A stretch of 47,874 nucleotides of DNA from DAIUFH01 sp036844705 (lineage in GTDB: Bacteria > Bacillota > Clostridia > Tissierellales > Tissierellaceae): NCBI GenBank assembly GCA_036844705.1, contig DAIUFH010000007.1, positions 1 to 47,874 of the forward strand, given 5' to 3'. Below the pieces are notes generated by a model. The model was not told the DNA's origin and ran no database searches. It saw nothing but the letters and a program-made list of their open reading frames with translations. This document shows, piece by piece, positions 8,793-17,557 of this stretch (positions are counted from its first letter, which is position 1; every line of letters begins with the position of its first letter). The translations under genes and the position numbers were made by a program.

Positions 8793-8905
8793 ATTCACAG
8801 TTCACAATTCACAGTTCACAGTTCACAGTTCACAATTCACAGTTCACAATTCACAATTCACAATTTAAACCCGAGATCCTTCGCAAAGCTCAGGATGACT
8901 TCCTG
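8793..8905. repeat. Dispersed repeat copy between T-box and proS
   Basis: About seven head-to-tail TTCACAATTCACAGTTCACA-type units (8793-8864) run directly into a copy of the second repeat, AAACCCGAGATCCTTCG followed by CAAAGCTCAGGATGACT (about 8866-8900). The repeat lies inside the proS 5' leader, downstream of the T-box terminator. Confidence 0.85.
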
Positions 8906-8978
8906 CAGTTATTATTCTGTCAGGTTAGGTCACAAGAAAAGCACTCAACAAATCGAGTTAACTCATAAAATATAAATA

Positions 8979-9205
8979 AAACCTTTCATCTCAAAATAAG
9001 AGACGAAAGGTTTAGTTCCGCGGTACCACTCCAATAAACCATATTGGTTCACTCAAAGGCTATAACGGAACCACCGTTTAAATGTACTGTTATTTCCATC
9101 TAAAAACTCTAGGACTGGTTCGTTAAAAAGTAGGACAGAAGCATTCCACCATTTGACTTCCTCTCTATGACCATTTTTAAGTACTACTTCCTATCTCAAC
9201 CTGAT
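8979..9205 (-). promoter_or_regulatory. T-box leader controlling proS
   Basis: The minus strand has the T-box core AGTGGTACCGCGG (about 9017-9030) followed by a terminator hairpin, AAACCTTTCGTCTC/GAGATGAAAGGTTT (8979-9013), that the antiterminator would compete with. Upstream is a stem I-like region with GATAGGAAGTAGTA and AGAGAGGAAG elements. A CCT (Pro) triplet at 9132-9134, in GTCCTAC, is the best specifier candidate and agrees with the downstream proS. Uncharged tRNA-Pro is expected to permit read-through. Confidence 0.9.
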
Positions 9206-9218
9206 ATTTCTCATATTA

Positions 9219-9713
9219 CTAAAGAGAATAATTGTTGTCAATTACTTTTTTAAGCAAGCATACACTTGAGGATGAAATTCCTTCTTCTCTGCCTTCAAAT
9301 CCTAACCACTCAGTAGTAGTTGCTTTTACACTGATATTTTCTATTTCAGTGTTTAATACCTTGCATATATTTTCTCTCATTTGATCTATATAAGGAGCAA
9401 GCTTTGGAGCCTGAGCCACTACAGTAGCATCAAGATTTCCTATTTCATAACCCTTATCTTTCATTATATTGTAAACCCTACCTAGTAGAATCATACTATC
9501 AATGTTCTTGTACTCCATGTCAGTATCCGGGAAGTGCTTACCAATATCCCCTAAAGCCAATGCCCCTAATATACTATCCATAATTGCATGAACCAATACA
9601 TCTGCATCGGAATGACCTAACAATCCCATTTTATAGGGTATTTCAACTCCACCCAATATCAGCTTCCTATCTTCTACCAGTTGGTGAACGTCATATCCAA
9701 AACCTACTCTCAT
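9219..9713 (-). CDS. ispF: 2-C-methyl-D-erythritol 2,4-cyclodiphosphate synthase
   Basis: IspF closes the cyclic diphosphate ring in the non-mevalonate isoprenoid pathway. The metal ligands are visible as GYDVHQL (Asp8, His10) and GHSDADVLVHAI (His in GHSDAD). The C-terminal TTTEWLGFEGREEGISSSSV loop is the family's nucleotide-contact region. The length, 164 residues, is normal. The ATG overlaps the ispD stop as ATGA, so the two pathway enzymes are translationally coupled. Confidence 0.96.
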   Translation of the reverse strand: MRVGFGYDVHQLVEDRKLILGGVEIPYKMGLLGHSDADVLVHAIMDSILGALALGDIGKHFPDTDMEYKNIDSMILLGRVYNIMKDKGYEIGNLDATVVAQAPKLAPYIDQMRENICKVLNTEIENISVKATTTEWLGFEGREEGISSSSVCLLKKVIDNNYSL

Positions 9714-10456
9714 TTAAATACTCCTTTATAAAATATTTCTTCACGAGATAGGATATCATCTTTATCCTTAACAAACGAGTCAGCGATTATTAAATCTTCA
9801 GGTGTTGTTATTTTTATATTGTCATAGCTTCCCATTATCATCTTTATAGGATAACCAATTTTTTCCACTAAAGAACTGTCATCAGTACCTATTATTCCTT
9901 CATCACTAGCCATTTCATAGCCCTTTTTAAGCAAATCTATCCAGAAACATTGTGGTGTCTGAGCTGCCCACAATAAATCTCTCTTAGGAGTATGATGGAC
10001 AACATTTAGAGAATCTATGACCTTCATTGTGTCCTTAACTGGTACTCCAATGACACAAGCACCATATTCAATAACCCCTCTTATACCAGCCTCAATGGAC
10101 TCTACTCTCACAAATGGTCTTGCACCATCATGTGTCAGTACAATATCAGTACTTTCATTTAGAGCCAATATACCATTATATACTGAATCCTGTCTTTCCT
10201 TCCCGCCTCTAACTATATTTGTTACCTTTTTAAATCCATATTTCTTTATAATCTCTTTTCTACAGTACTCAACCTCTTCTTCTTTTGATACTACAATAAT
10301 TTCATCGATATATTTACACTTCTCAAATTTCTCCAATGTATGTGCTAGAATTGGCTTATTGCCAATTGCTATAAATTGCTTATTGATTTTACTGCCCATT
10401 CTATTGCTCATCCCTGCAGCTGCTACTATAACAGACACAAAGTAGTTATCGTACAT
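9710..10456 (-). CDS. ispD: 2-C-methyl-D-erythritol 4-phosphate cytidylyltransferase
   Basis: IspD transfers CMP from CTP to methylerythritol phosphate. The nucleotide-binding loop is VIVAAAGMSNRMGSKINKQF, TLEKFEKC is near it, and VLTHDGARPFV carries the conserved substrate-site residues. WAAQTPQCF matches the family's substrate loop. The ATG at 10456 has GAGGTGA six bases upstream; the in-frame GTG at 10465 lies inside that site, so I reject it. The C-terminus is about 15 residues longer than usual. The gene is followed by ispF with an ATGA overlap and preceded by yacL. Confidence 0.94.
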   Translation of the reverse strand: MYDNYFVSVIVAAAGMSNRMGSKINKQFIAIGNKPILAHTLEKFEKCKYIDEIIVVSKEEEVEYCRKEIIKKYGFKKVTNIVRGGKERQDSVYNGILALNESTDIVLTHDGARPFVRVESIEAGIRGVIEYGACVIGVPVKDTMKVIDSLNVVHHTPKRDLLWAAQTPQCFWIDLLKKGYEMASDEGIIGTDDSSLVEKIGYPIKMIMGSYDNIKITTPEDLIIADSFVKDKDDILSREEIFYKGVFK

Positions 10457-10544
10457 TAATTTCACCTCGACTTATATTATAGCATAACCTATAAAAATGT
10501 GAAGAATTAAGTTGTTTGTTATAAAAAAGAAGACCCACAAGGGT

Positions 10545-11642
10545 CTATACTGCTTTATCAACAAGTGTTTTTGGTTTAGCAAATATCATTCTACCGGCAG
10601 ATGTCTGCAATACGCTGGTAACCAATACATCTATTGTCTCACCAATAAATTTACGTCCAGATTCTACTACTATCATCGTACCATCGTCCAAATATGCCAA
10701 CCCTTGGCCAGATTCTTTACCATCACGCACTACCTGAACTATCATTTCTTCGCCAGGCAACACTACAGGTTTAACTGCATTTGCAAGCTCATTAATATTT
10801 AATACATCAATATTTTGTACCTCAGCAACCTTATTGAGATTATAATCATTAGTTATAATTTTACCTTTCAATTGTTGAGTCAGTTTAAGTAGCTTAGAGT
10901 CAACTTCTTGAATATCTTCAAATTTCTTTTCATGAATAATAATTTCAACAGATAATTCCTTTTGTATCTTATTTAATATATCCAATCCTCTACGTCCTCT
11001 ATTTCTTTTTAAGCCATCTGAAGAGTCTGCTATGTGTTGAAGTTCTTCCAAAACAAATGTCGGAATAACTAATGGTCCTTCAATAAATCCGGTTTTACAA
11101 ATATCTGCAATTCTTCCATCAATAATTACACTTGTATCAAGTATTTTGGGACAGGACTTATAATTTACTTTTATTTTATCTTTTCCTGATTTCTTTAAGG
11201 ATCCAATATTGCTTATCACATTTGCTAAATCATCACCTTTTTTATGTGGTATTTTTATTCCTAAATAACCAAATAAAGCATATACGATAATTGAAGCAAA
11301 TACACCAAAATATGGTATGGTTAATAATGGTTGACTTAATAAATAAGAGATTATTAATCCAAAGATCAAACCAATTGTACTTAGTGTTATTTCAATAGCA
11401 GGAATTTTTTGAAGTTCATTTTCAATAACACTAGTCAATTTTTTCCCTTTTTCAATTATTTTAGAAGATAATAAATAAAATATAATTCCAGTTACTAAAG
11501 AAAAACCAATGCTTATAATTAATTCGGGCCATCCTTTCAAAGGGATTTTTAAGACCTCAAATGTTTTAAGCATAGACACAATCCCATATCCCAAAAAGAT
11601 ACCAAGTGCTGTAATAAATATTTTAAGCACTTTATATATCAT
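10545..11642 (-). CDS. yacL: PIN and TRAM domain membrane protein, YacL family
   Basis: A 365-residue protein with four hydrophobic segments in roughly residues 1-130, then a PIN domain (KILDTSVIIDGRIADIC, ELQHIADSSDGLKRNRGRRG, GKIITNDYNLNKVA) with the acidic residues of a metal-dependent nuclease, and a C-terminal TRAM RNA-binding domain (QVVRDGKESGQGLAYLDDG). The B. subtilis homologue YacL is 366 residues. The ATG at 11642 has a GGGGGTGA site; the ATG at 11672 has none. The substrate is unknown. The gene lies between carD and ispD, as in Bacilli. Confidence 0.9.
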   Translation of the reverse strand: MIYKVLKIFITALGIFLGYGIVSMLKTFEVLKIPLKGWPELIISIGFSLVTGIIFYLLSSKIIEKGKKLTSVIENELQKIPAIEITLSTIGLIFGLIISYLLSQPLLTIPYFGVFASIIVYALFGYLGIKIPHKKGDDLANVISNIGSLKKSGKDKIKVNYKSCPKILDTSVIIDGRIADICKTGFIEGPLVIPTFVLEELQHIADSSDGLKRNRGRRGLDILNKIQKELSVEIIIHEKKFEDIQEVDSKLLKLTQQLKGKIITNDYNLNKVAEVQNIDVLNINELANAVKPVVLPGEEMIVQVVRDGKESGQGLAYLDDGTMIVVESGRKFIGETIDVLVTSVLQTSAGRMIFAKPKTLVDKAV

Positions 11643-11723
11643 TATATCACCCCCAGTTATATTTATTTCCATAATATTAAATAATATAACATATATGATT
11701 TAAGATTTAAACATTTTTTCTAT

Positions 11724-12218
11724 TTATTCTACTTCCTCTTCATATTCTACCGCATCTTTTATCAATTTTTCAGATTCATCAATGTGCATATCACAAACAA
11801 GAACCATCTCTGAAACCAACATCTGTTTGGCTCCATTAAGCATTTTTCTCTCGCCTGTAGATAGTCCTTTTTCATTATCTAGCATCATAAGATTTCTCAC
11901 TACTGCTGCAAGTTCAAATACGTCCCCTGATTTTATCCTATCCATGTTTGCTCTATATCTTCTGTTCCAATTCTGAGGCATTGATGATCTATGTCCTCTA
12001 AGTATCCTTATAACCTTTTCCATATCTACTCTATCTACAATCTGTCTAACTCCAACTTCCTCAGCAGAATCCACAGGAACCATAACCTTCATGTCTCCTA
12101 TGGGCATCTTAATTATGAAATATTTTCTCTTTTCACCCAATATTTCAACTTCTTCAATATCTTCAATTATCCCTGCACCATGCATTGGATAAACAATTCT
12201 ATCACCTATGCAAAACAT
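11724..12218 (-). CDS. carD: CarD/CdnL-family RNA polymerase-binding regulator
   Basis: The N-terminal RNA polymerase interaction domain (residues 1-60) begins FCIGDRIVYPMHGAGIIEDI, a Tudor-like fold that binds the beta subunit. The C-terminal helical domain contains WNRRYRANMDRIKSGD, with the tryptophan that contacts the upstream edge of the transcription bubble. CarD proteins stabilise open promoter complexes, particularly at rRNA promoters. The length (164) is typical. The gene has a strong sigma-A-type promoter at 12263-12291 and a GGGAGG site before the ATG. It heads the yacL-ispD-ispF unit. Confidence 0.93.
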   Translation of the reverse strand: MFCIGDRIVYPMHGAGIIEDIEEVEILGEKRKYFIIKMPIGDMKVMVPVDSAEEVGVRQIVDRVDMEKVIRILRGHRSSMPQNWNRRYRANMDRIKSGDVFELAAVVRNLMMLDNEKGLSTGERKMLNGAKQMLVSEMVLVCDMHIDESEKLIKDAVEYEEEVE

Positions 12219-12262
12219 CAGATAACCTCCCTTTTATTATACCTTTTTACAAGTACAATAAT

Positions 12263-12291
12263 ATTATACAATAATTTGGAAGATATGTAAA
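12263..12291 (-). promoter_or_regulatory. Sigma-A-type promoter of carD with overlapping palindrome
   Basis: On the minus strand, TTTACA (12286-12291) and TATAAT (12263-12268) are separated by 17 bases. A perfect 13-base palindrome, TGTAAAGTTTACA (12286-12298), covers the -35 box and could be an operator, though short AT-rich palindromes also arise by chance. Confidence 0.75.
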
Positions 12292-12372
12292 GTTTACATT
12301 TTATCACGTACCATCATGGTTGTCAATATAGTAAACATGAAAAAGTGTAACAAAAATAATTGTTAGAAATAT

Positions 12373-12402
12373 TTGACAACAACTTGTCCGTAAAAGTATA
12401 AT
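12373..12402 (+). promoter_or_regulatory. Sigma-A-type promoter of the 12438 gene
   Basis: TTGACA (12373-12378) and TATAAT (12397-12402) are 18 bases apart, both perfect consensus. It points rightwards, about 35 bases before the start codon. Confidence 0.8.
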
Positions 12403-12437
12403 ATGGTTATTAGATAAATAATATTAGGGAGGAAATT

Positions 12438-12854
12438 ATGGACAGTAAGAAAGAAGTCAACGTCAATGATGTTATTTGCGGAAATTTTCAAAACCAAGTT
12501 TCTCAAGTCTTAATTAGACATAAGAGTGTTTTAGATATAATGACAAAGTTAGATGAATACAACGCTAGAATAAATCGTGCTGTCGCCAAATCAGTTACTC
12601 TATGTGGCTGTATATCAATAGATGCTAAAAAGCAAAATTTCGGAGAAGAATCCTTTGAAAATATGTTTGAAAAAGCTGAGTCTCATATTCATGGTAATTT
12701 ATGCAACAGCTGCAGAGATATTTTAGAAGAAGAAATTGGCTCCTATTTATTTTATTTAGCTTCTCTCTGCAATACCTTAGATATTGATTTAGAGGAATCT
12801 ATCAATAAGGAATATGATAGAATCAAAACCCTAGGAATATATAGTCTGAAATAA
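12438..12854 (+). CDS. Conserved protein of unknown function, cysteine motifs, MazG-like C-terminus
   Basis: A 138-residue soluble protein with no signal peptide. The N-terminal half is helical (NQVSQVLIRHKSVLDIMTKL, NARINRAVAKSV), followed by cysteine pairs CGC and CNSC (LCGCISIDAKKQ; LCNSCRDILEEE) and a C-terminal helix EEIGSYLFYLASLCNTLDID. The last part resembles MazG-type nucleotide pyrophosphohydrolase helices by eye, but the metal-binding EExxE pattern is incomplete, so I do not assign that activity. Its own strong promoter, a GGGAGG ribosome binding site and a terminator make it a single-gene unit, divergent from carD. I recognise it only as a type common in Clostridia. Confidence 0.8.
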   Translation: MDSKKEVNVNDVICGNFQNQVSQVLIRHKSVLDIMTKLDEYNARINRAVAKSVTLCGCISIDAKKQNFGEESFENMFEKAESHIHGNLCNSCRDILEEEIGSYLFYLASLCNTLDIDLEESINKEYDRIKTLGIYSLK

Positions 12855-12934
12855 CAGCTAAGGGGGGAGACCAATACAAATACAAACCTTCATTTGGTAA
12901 TGAAGCCTTAATATGTAAACCTTTAAAAATTATT

Positions 12935-12970
12935 AAATCCAGTAAATTTATGATATTTACTGGATTTTTT
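12935..12970 (+). terminator. Rho-independent terminator after the 12438 gene
   Basis: AAATCCAGTAAA pairs with TTTACTGGATTT across a nine-base loop and is followed by TTTT. It is a strong stem and the only clear feature in 12855-13070. Confidence 0.85.
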
Positions 12971-13071
12971 GTCCTCATCCTACTTTATTTGGGATATTTC
13001 TTCTTGAGTTTATTTTACATCTGCATAGCTCCAGCTTACATCAACGACAAATATCATAAGTTTTGAGAAAT

Positions 13072-13438
13072 CTATATCCTGATTTTTTTCAAAATACCAG
13101 ATACTCTTAACTCATCTACGACATTATTCAGTATATCTTTTCTACTTAATATGGTCTTATGATTATTGAGAGTAGATATTAGTTCATCTCTAATCTCATC
13201 AGAGTTCAGCATCTCCATTAATTTATCTATAGCCTTATCTGATTCTAGTTTATTCATTGACTTAAAAACATCTTCAATCTCAGCATCACTATAGTCAATA
13301 CCTATTTCTTATGTAGGTAATGCTTCTAAGTCATACAAATCCTTTCCTACAATTGTATCTGCTAAAGCAGGCACAATAGAGGCACCTATTAGTATCATTA
13401 CTAATAAAAGAGTAATAGTTTTTTTCTTCTTTTTTTAA
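13072..13438 (-). pseudogene. Remnant of an exported or membrane-anchored protein gene (partner of the ECF sigma remnant)
   Basis: Read on the minus strand, the frame begins with no start codon after a run of lysines: KKKKTITLLLVMILIGAS, then IVPALADTIVGKDLYDLEA, a signal-peptide or membrane-anchor sequence. It then meets an in-frame TAA at 13309-13311 (after LPT) and continues EIGIDYSDAEIEDVFKSMNK to a stop at 13072. The last 61 residues (from 13257) could be read from an internal ATG. Its frame differs from that of the adjoining sigma fragment. Likely an anti-sigma or sensor partner whose 5' end was deleted; the identity is unknown. Confidence 0.65.
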
Positions 13439-13622
13439 TAATTTTATCAAAATTTTTTAAAATTCGTATAAAGCTCTCCTGCACAGCATCCTCCGCTAAT
13501 GAAGAATCTTTTAGTATGGCATATGCTTTTTTATACATTACTTGGCTATATTCATCATGAAGCTGCATAAATATATCTTTATCTTCCTCTGTATCAAGCA
13601 TAGATAAGTATATCATTAGCAT
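13401..13622 (-). pseudogene. Truncated ECF-type RNA polymerase sigma factor
   Basis: The fragment MLMIYLSMLDTEEDKDIF, with the region 2 core MYKKAYAILKDSSLAEDAVQ followed by ESFIRILKNFDKI, is typical of extracytoplasmic-function sigma factors. Region 4, the DNA-binding helix-turn-helix needed for -35 recognition, is missing. After NFDKI the frame runs into lysine codons and stops in LLLFY. The junction lies in an A-rich stretch at 13430-13445 where the neighbouring remnant begins in another frame, pointing to a deletion. An AGAGGTGA site precedes the ATG at 13622. Confidence 0.75.
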
Positions 13623-13718
13623 AAAGCACATCACCTCTTTTCATACTATTCGACATTTGATATGTGAACTTCAAATTAGTTTAAAAATATGTTTCCCATA
13701 GGAAAACCTCTTAGCTTT

Positions 13719-15092
13719 TTAATTGAACACATGGCTTATTACATCTTTTAATACTTTTAATTTCACTATCTCCAAGTTATCCGTTTTAAATTCCTTTTCA
13801 TATCCAGCGGAAATATATGCTCTTTTAAATCCCATTCTATCAACTTCTCTTAATCTAGACTCCAATGAAGGAACCTTTTTCAGTTCACCTGTCAATCCGA
13901 CATCAGATATGAATACAAAATCGTTAGGAATTCCTCTCTGATATACAGAGGATACTATGCTCATAATAACAGCTAAATTTGACGACTGTTCCTTAAGCCT
14001 GATTCCACCTGTTGTTTTAATAACTACATTCTTATCAAAGAGATTGATGCCTCCCCTTTGCTCCAAAATTGATATAAGTGTATTTAACTGTTCTCTCTTC
14101 ATCGATTCTCCTATTCTTGAGGGATAAGGAGTAAAAGAGGCTGACACAAGTGACTCTATCTCCAATATAATAGGCCTTGTCCCTTCACGAACTACAGTTA
14201 AAGAACTTCCGGAAACATTGCTGTTTTCTCTTTTGGTCATGAAATATTCAGAAGGGTTGTCAATAGATTGCATACCTTCCTCGCTCATATTAAAGAAGCC
14301 TAATTCTCCAGTAGAGCCATATCTGTTTTTAGTAGCAAGCAGGCTTCGAAGCTCCTCTGAACTATCACCTTCAATTATTAAAACAGTATCCACTAGATGT
14401 TCCAATGACCTCACTCCAGCTATTTCATCCTCTTTTGTCATCTGTCCGATTATAAACACAGCACGAGGTCTTTCAGGATTTTTGGCTATCTTTACAAGCT
14501 CGTAGGCACATTCCATAGTCTGAGTTGGAGAACCCGCCCTTGAACCGGGGAATGCATTCAAAGTGAACGTCTGGATACTATCAATAATGATAAAATCCGG
14601 ATCAATTACCTCAGTATTCTTAATTATATTATCCATACTGTTATCAGAAACAACCCATAGATTCGGACTAATTTCCTTCAATATTCTGTCAGCCCTAGAT
14701 TTAATTTGTGATTCGGATTCCTCACCAGAAGCATATAAAACCTTATATCCCATCATAGCCAGCTGATTCGATACCTGCAATAGCAATGTAGATTTTCCTG
14801 CGCCTGGTCTTGCAGCTAGTATTGATACAGAATCCTTTACTATACCTCCACCCATAACTCTGTTAAATTCCTTAAGATTTGTTACAATTCGGTCGCTATT
14901 AGTCGAAATGACATCTTGAAGTCTTTTAGAAACTATTATTTTAGAGGCAGTTTTTGAATCTGTCTTATTATCATTTTTTAAAACAACTTTTTCATTCATA
15001 GTTCCCCAAGCATTGCATTCAGGACATTTTCCCATATATCCTGCCATCTCATATCCACATTCACTGCATTTATATATAATTCCCTTTTTCAT
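13719..15092 (-). CDS. radA: DNA repair protein RadA
   Basis: RadA is a RecA-like ATPase that promotes branch migration in recombinational repair. Visible parts in order: a zinc finger (Cys9, Cys12, Cys23, Cys26: CSECG and CPECN), Walker A GAGKSTLL within AARPGAGKST (most RadA proteins read GDPGIGKST), the RadA-specific KNRYG (usually KNRFG), and a Lon-protease-like C-terminal domain that lacks the catalytic pair. The length of 457 is normal. The ATG follows AAAGGGGG. It lies downstream of the clpC terminator, as in many Firmicutes. Confidence 0.95.
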   Translation of the reverse strand: MKKGIIYKCSECGYEMAGYMGKCPECNAWGTMNEKVVLKNDNKTDSKTASKIIVSKRLQDVISTNSDRIVTNLKEFNRVMGGGIVKDSVSILAARPGAGKSTLLLQVSNQLAMMGYKVLYASGEESESQIKSRADRILKEISPNLWVVSDNSMDNIIKNTEVIDPDFIIIDSIQTFTLNAFPGSRAGSPTQTMECAYELVKIAKNPERPRAVFIIGQMTKEDEIAGVRSLEHLVDTVLIIEGDSSEELRSLLATKNRYGSTGELGFFNMSEEGMQSIDNPSEYFMTKRENSNVSGSSLTVVREGTRPIILEIESLVSASFTPYPSRIGESMKREQLNTLISILEQRGGINLFDKNVVIKTTGGIRLKEQSSNLAVIMSIVSSVYQRGIPNDFVFISDVGLTGELKKVPSLESRLREVDRMGFKRAYISAGYEKEFKTDNLEIVKLKVLKDVISHVFN

Positions 15093-15104
15093 AAAATACC
15101 CCCT

Positions 15105-15134
15105 TTAAAAAGCCTGTATTTCTACAGGCTTTTA
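15105..15134 (-). terminator. Terminator at the end of clpC
   Basis: The minus strand AGCCTGTA-GAAA-TACAGGCT stem is flanked by A and T runs (TTTTT follows). The clpC stop codon TAG lies inside the left arm. It separates the Clp operon from radA, perhaps incompletely. Confidence 0.85.
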
Positions 15135-17554
15135 CTGAATGTTAATTTATCATCTAAATAGTCAATAACTATATCTTCATCCTTTGAAACTTTTCCCCTC
15201 AGAATTTCTTCTGCCAACTGATCTTCTATCATCTTCCTGATTGTACGTTCTAAAGGTCTTGCACCAAACAAAGGGTCAAAGCCTTGTTTTGCTATATGCT
15301 GTTTTGTATTTTCCGTAACTTTTACTTTAACATCCATTTTAGCAAGTCTCTTCTCCAAATCGGAAATCATTATATCAACAATTTCTTTCACTTGTTCTTC
15401 TTTCAAGGAATGGAATACTATAACATCATCAAGTCTATTTAAAAATTCGGGACGGAAAGTACGTTTCAATTCCTCTGTTATAGTTTCCTTCATTCTTTCA
15501 TATTCTTCCTTCTTTTCTTCCGAAGCTACTGCAAATCCTAATACTGATTGCTTCTTTATAGAAGTTGCACCTACATTGGAGGTCATTATAATGACTGTAT
15601 TTTTAAAATCTACAGTTTTCCCTTTAGAATCCGTTAATCTACCATCATCCAAGATTTGTAAAAGCATATTGAAAATATCAGGGTGTGCCTTCTCTATCTC
15701 ATCAAATAAAATTACTGAATATGGTTTTCTTCTAATAGCTTCCGTTAATTGGCCGCCTTCATCATATCCTACATATCCAGGAGGAGAACCAATCAATCTT
15801 GATATAGAGTGCTTTTCCATATATTCACTCATATCGATTCTTATCATTGCATCTTCATCGCCAAACATGGCATCTGCAAGAGACTTTGCCAGATATGTCT
15901 TTCCAACACCTGTCGGTCCTACAAAGATAAAGCTTCCAATAGGCTTGTTTGGATCCTTCAATCCAACCCTTGCTCTTCTAACGGCATTTGCAACTGCATC
16001 TACTGCCTGATCCTGTCCTATGACCTTTTGGTGAAGTAAATTTTCTAAATTCAGAAGTCTTTCACTCTCTTCTGTTGTCATTCTGCTAACAGGCACACCA
16101 GTCCAGTCTGATACTATGTCTGCAATTTCATCATAACCAACTACCATATTGGATGAATGTCTTTCCTTTTCCCATTTCATCTTATTGTTTGAAATATCTT
16201 CTTTAATTTTTCTTTCCTGATCCCTTATGCTTGCTGCCTTTTCATAATTTTGAGTGTTTATAGCCTCTTCCTTCTCTTGCTGTAATTCCTCCAGCTTTTC
16301 TTCAAGACTCTTAAGCTCAGAAGGCTGAACATATGCATTTACCCTAATCTTTGATGCTGCTTCATCTATAAGGTCTATAGCTTTATCCGGTAAAAATCTA
16401 TCATTAATATATCGGCTTGAAAGCTCAGCCGCAGCTTCAAGTGCTTCATCTGTAATTTTAACCTTATGATGTGCCTCATATTTATCTCTCAAACCCTGCA
16501 ATATCTTTATTGTATCATCTACTGTAGGCTCTTCAACCATTATTGGCTGCAATCTTCTTTCTAATGCTGCATCCTTCTCAATATTCTTTCTATATTCATC
16601 TATGGTTGTAGCTCCTACAATTTGAAGCTCACCTCTCGCTAAAGAAGGCTTTAAAATATTTGAAGCATCTATTGCACCCTCAGCTGCTCCTGCACCGACT
16701 ATTGTATGAAGTTCATCTATAAAAAGGATAACATCTCCTGCATCCTTTAATTCATTCATAACAGACTTTAGTCTTTCTTCAAATTCACCTCTATATTTAG
16801 CTCCGGCAAGCATTCCAGGCAAATCTAGAGTTACTATTCTTTTATCCTTTATTATCTCAGGAATCTTTCCTTCGATTATCTTTTGGGCAAGACCTTCTGC
16901 TATTGCAGTTTTACCAACACCTGGTTCCCCAATCAATACAGGATTGTTTTTTGTTCTTCTGCTAAGAATTTGAATAACTCTTTCTATTTCCTTCTGTCTA
17001 CCTATAACAGGGTCAATTTTCCCCTCCATTGCCAACTTATTTAAATCTATGCTATATTTTTCTAAATTAGGAGACCCTTTTTTTTCTGACTCATAACTAC
17101 CTCCCGTTTTTGATGATGAACTTGTTACCATTTCTATAACTCTTTCAGCCAATTTCTCCACATTTACTCCAAGTCTTAGTAAAACAGCCGAAGCAACTCC
17201 TTCTCCTTCTGCTAATAGACCCAACAACAAATGCTCAGTACCTACGTAATTATGACCTAGATTTCTAGCTTCCAGAAAACTTAATTCAAATATTCTCTTA
17301 GTTCTAGGCGTAAATCCCAAAAGCTCAGATTCTTGAGTTCCTTGTCCTATAGCTTTTATGACTTCCTTTCTTGCATTGTCTATACCAATACCAAATTCTT
17401 TCAAAGCCAGTGCCCCAACGCCCTGACCTTCTGCAATAATTCCCAGCAATATATGCTCAGTGCCTACATAATTATGCTTTAATGCTTTTGCCTCTTCCTG
17501 AGCCAATAGTATTGCTCTTTGAGCTCTTTCAGTAAATCTTCCAAACATTGCCAT
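15122..17554 (-). CDS. clpC: ATP-dependent Clp protease ATPase subunit ClpC
   Basis: An 810-residue Hsp100 unfoldase that feeds proteins, including arginine-phosphorylated ones, to ClpP. In order: two N-terminal Clp repeats (residues 1-145, each with HNYVGTEHxLLG), the first AAA+ domain with Walker A GEPGVGKTAIAEG, a UVR/middle coiled-coil region (EEAINTQNYEKAASIRDQER), and the second AAA+ domain with GPTGVGKTYLAKS and the arginine-rich C-terminal part GARPLERTIRKMIE. The ATG follows GGAGG. It is the last gene of the ctsR-mcsA-mcsB-clpC operon, four bases from mcsB. Confidence 0.97.
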   Translation of the reverse strand: MAMFGRFTERAQRAILLAQEEAKALKHNYVGTEHILLGIIAEGQGVGALALKEFGIGIDNARKEVIKAIGQGTQESELLGFTPRTKRIFELSFLEARNLGHNYVGTEHLLLGLLAEGEGVASAVLLRLGVNVEKLAERVIEMVTSSSSKTGGSYESEKKGSPNLEKYSIDLNKLAMEGKIDPVIGRQKEIERVIQILSRRTKNNPVLIGEPGVGKTAIAEGLAQKIIEGKIPEIIKDKRIVTLDLPGMLAGAKYRGEFEERLKSVMNELKDAGDVILFIDELHTIVGAGAAEGAIDASNILKPSLARGELQIVGATTIDEYRKNIEKDAALERRLQPIMVEEPTVDDTIKILQGLRDKYEAHHKVKITDEALEAAAELSSRYINDRFLPDKAIDLIDEAASKIRVNAYVQPSELKSLEEKLEELQQEKEEAINTQNYEKAASIRDQERKIKEDISNNKMKWEKERHSSNMVVGYDEIADIVSDWTGVPVSRMTTEESERLLNLENLLHQKVIGQDQAVDAVANAVRRARVGLKDPNKPIGSFIFVGPTGVGKTYLAKSLADAMFGDEDAMIRIDMSEYMEKHSISRLIGSPPGYVGYDEGGQLTEAIRRKPYSVILFDEIEKAHPDIFNMLLQILDDGRLTDSKGKTVDFKNTVIIMTSNVGATSIKKQSVLGFAVASEEKKEEYERMKETITEELKRTFRPEFLNRLDDVIVFHSLKEEQVKEIVDIMISDLEKRLAKMDVKVKVTENTKQHIAKQGFDPLFGARPLERTIRKMIEDQLAEEILRGKVSKDEDIVIDYLDDKLTFSKSL

Positions 17555-17557
17555 ACA

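Noticed and set aside
8784..8975. Plus-strand ORF with repeated Ser-Gln-Phe-Thr-Ile-His
   Set aside because: It is a translation of the TTCACAATTCACAG repeat array and has no ribosome binding site.
13072..13257. 61-residue ORF as an independent small gene
   Set aside because: Its sequence continues upstream in the same frame beyond its ATG, through a stop, into a signal-anchor sequence, so it is better read as part of a decayed gene.
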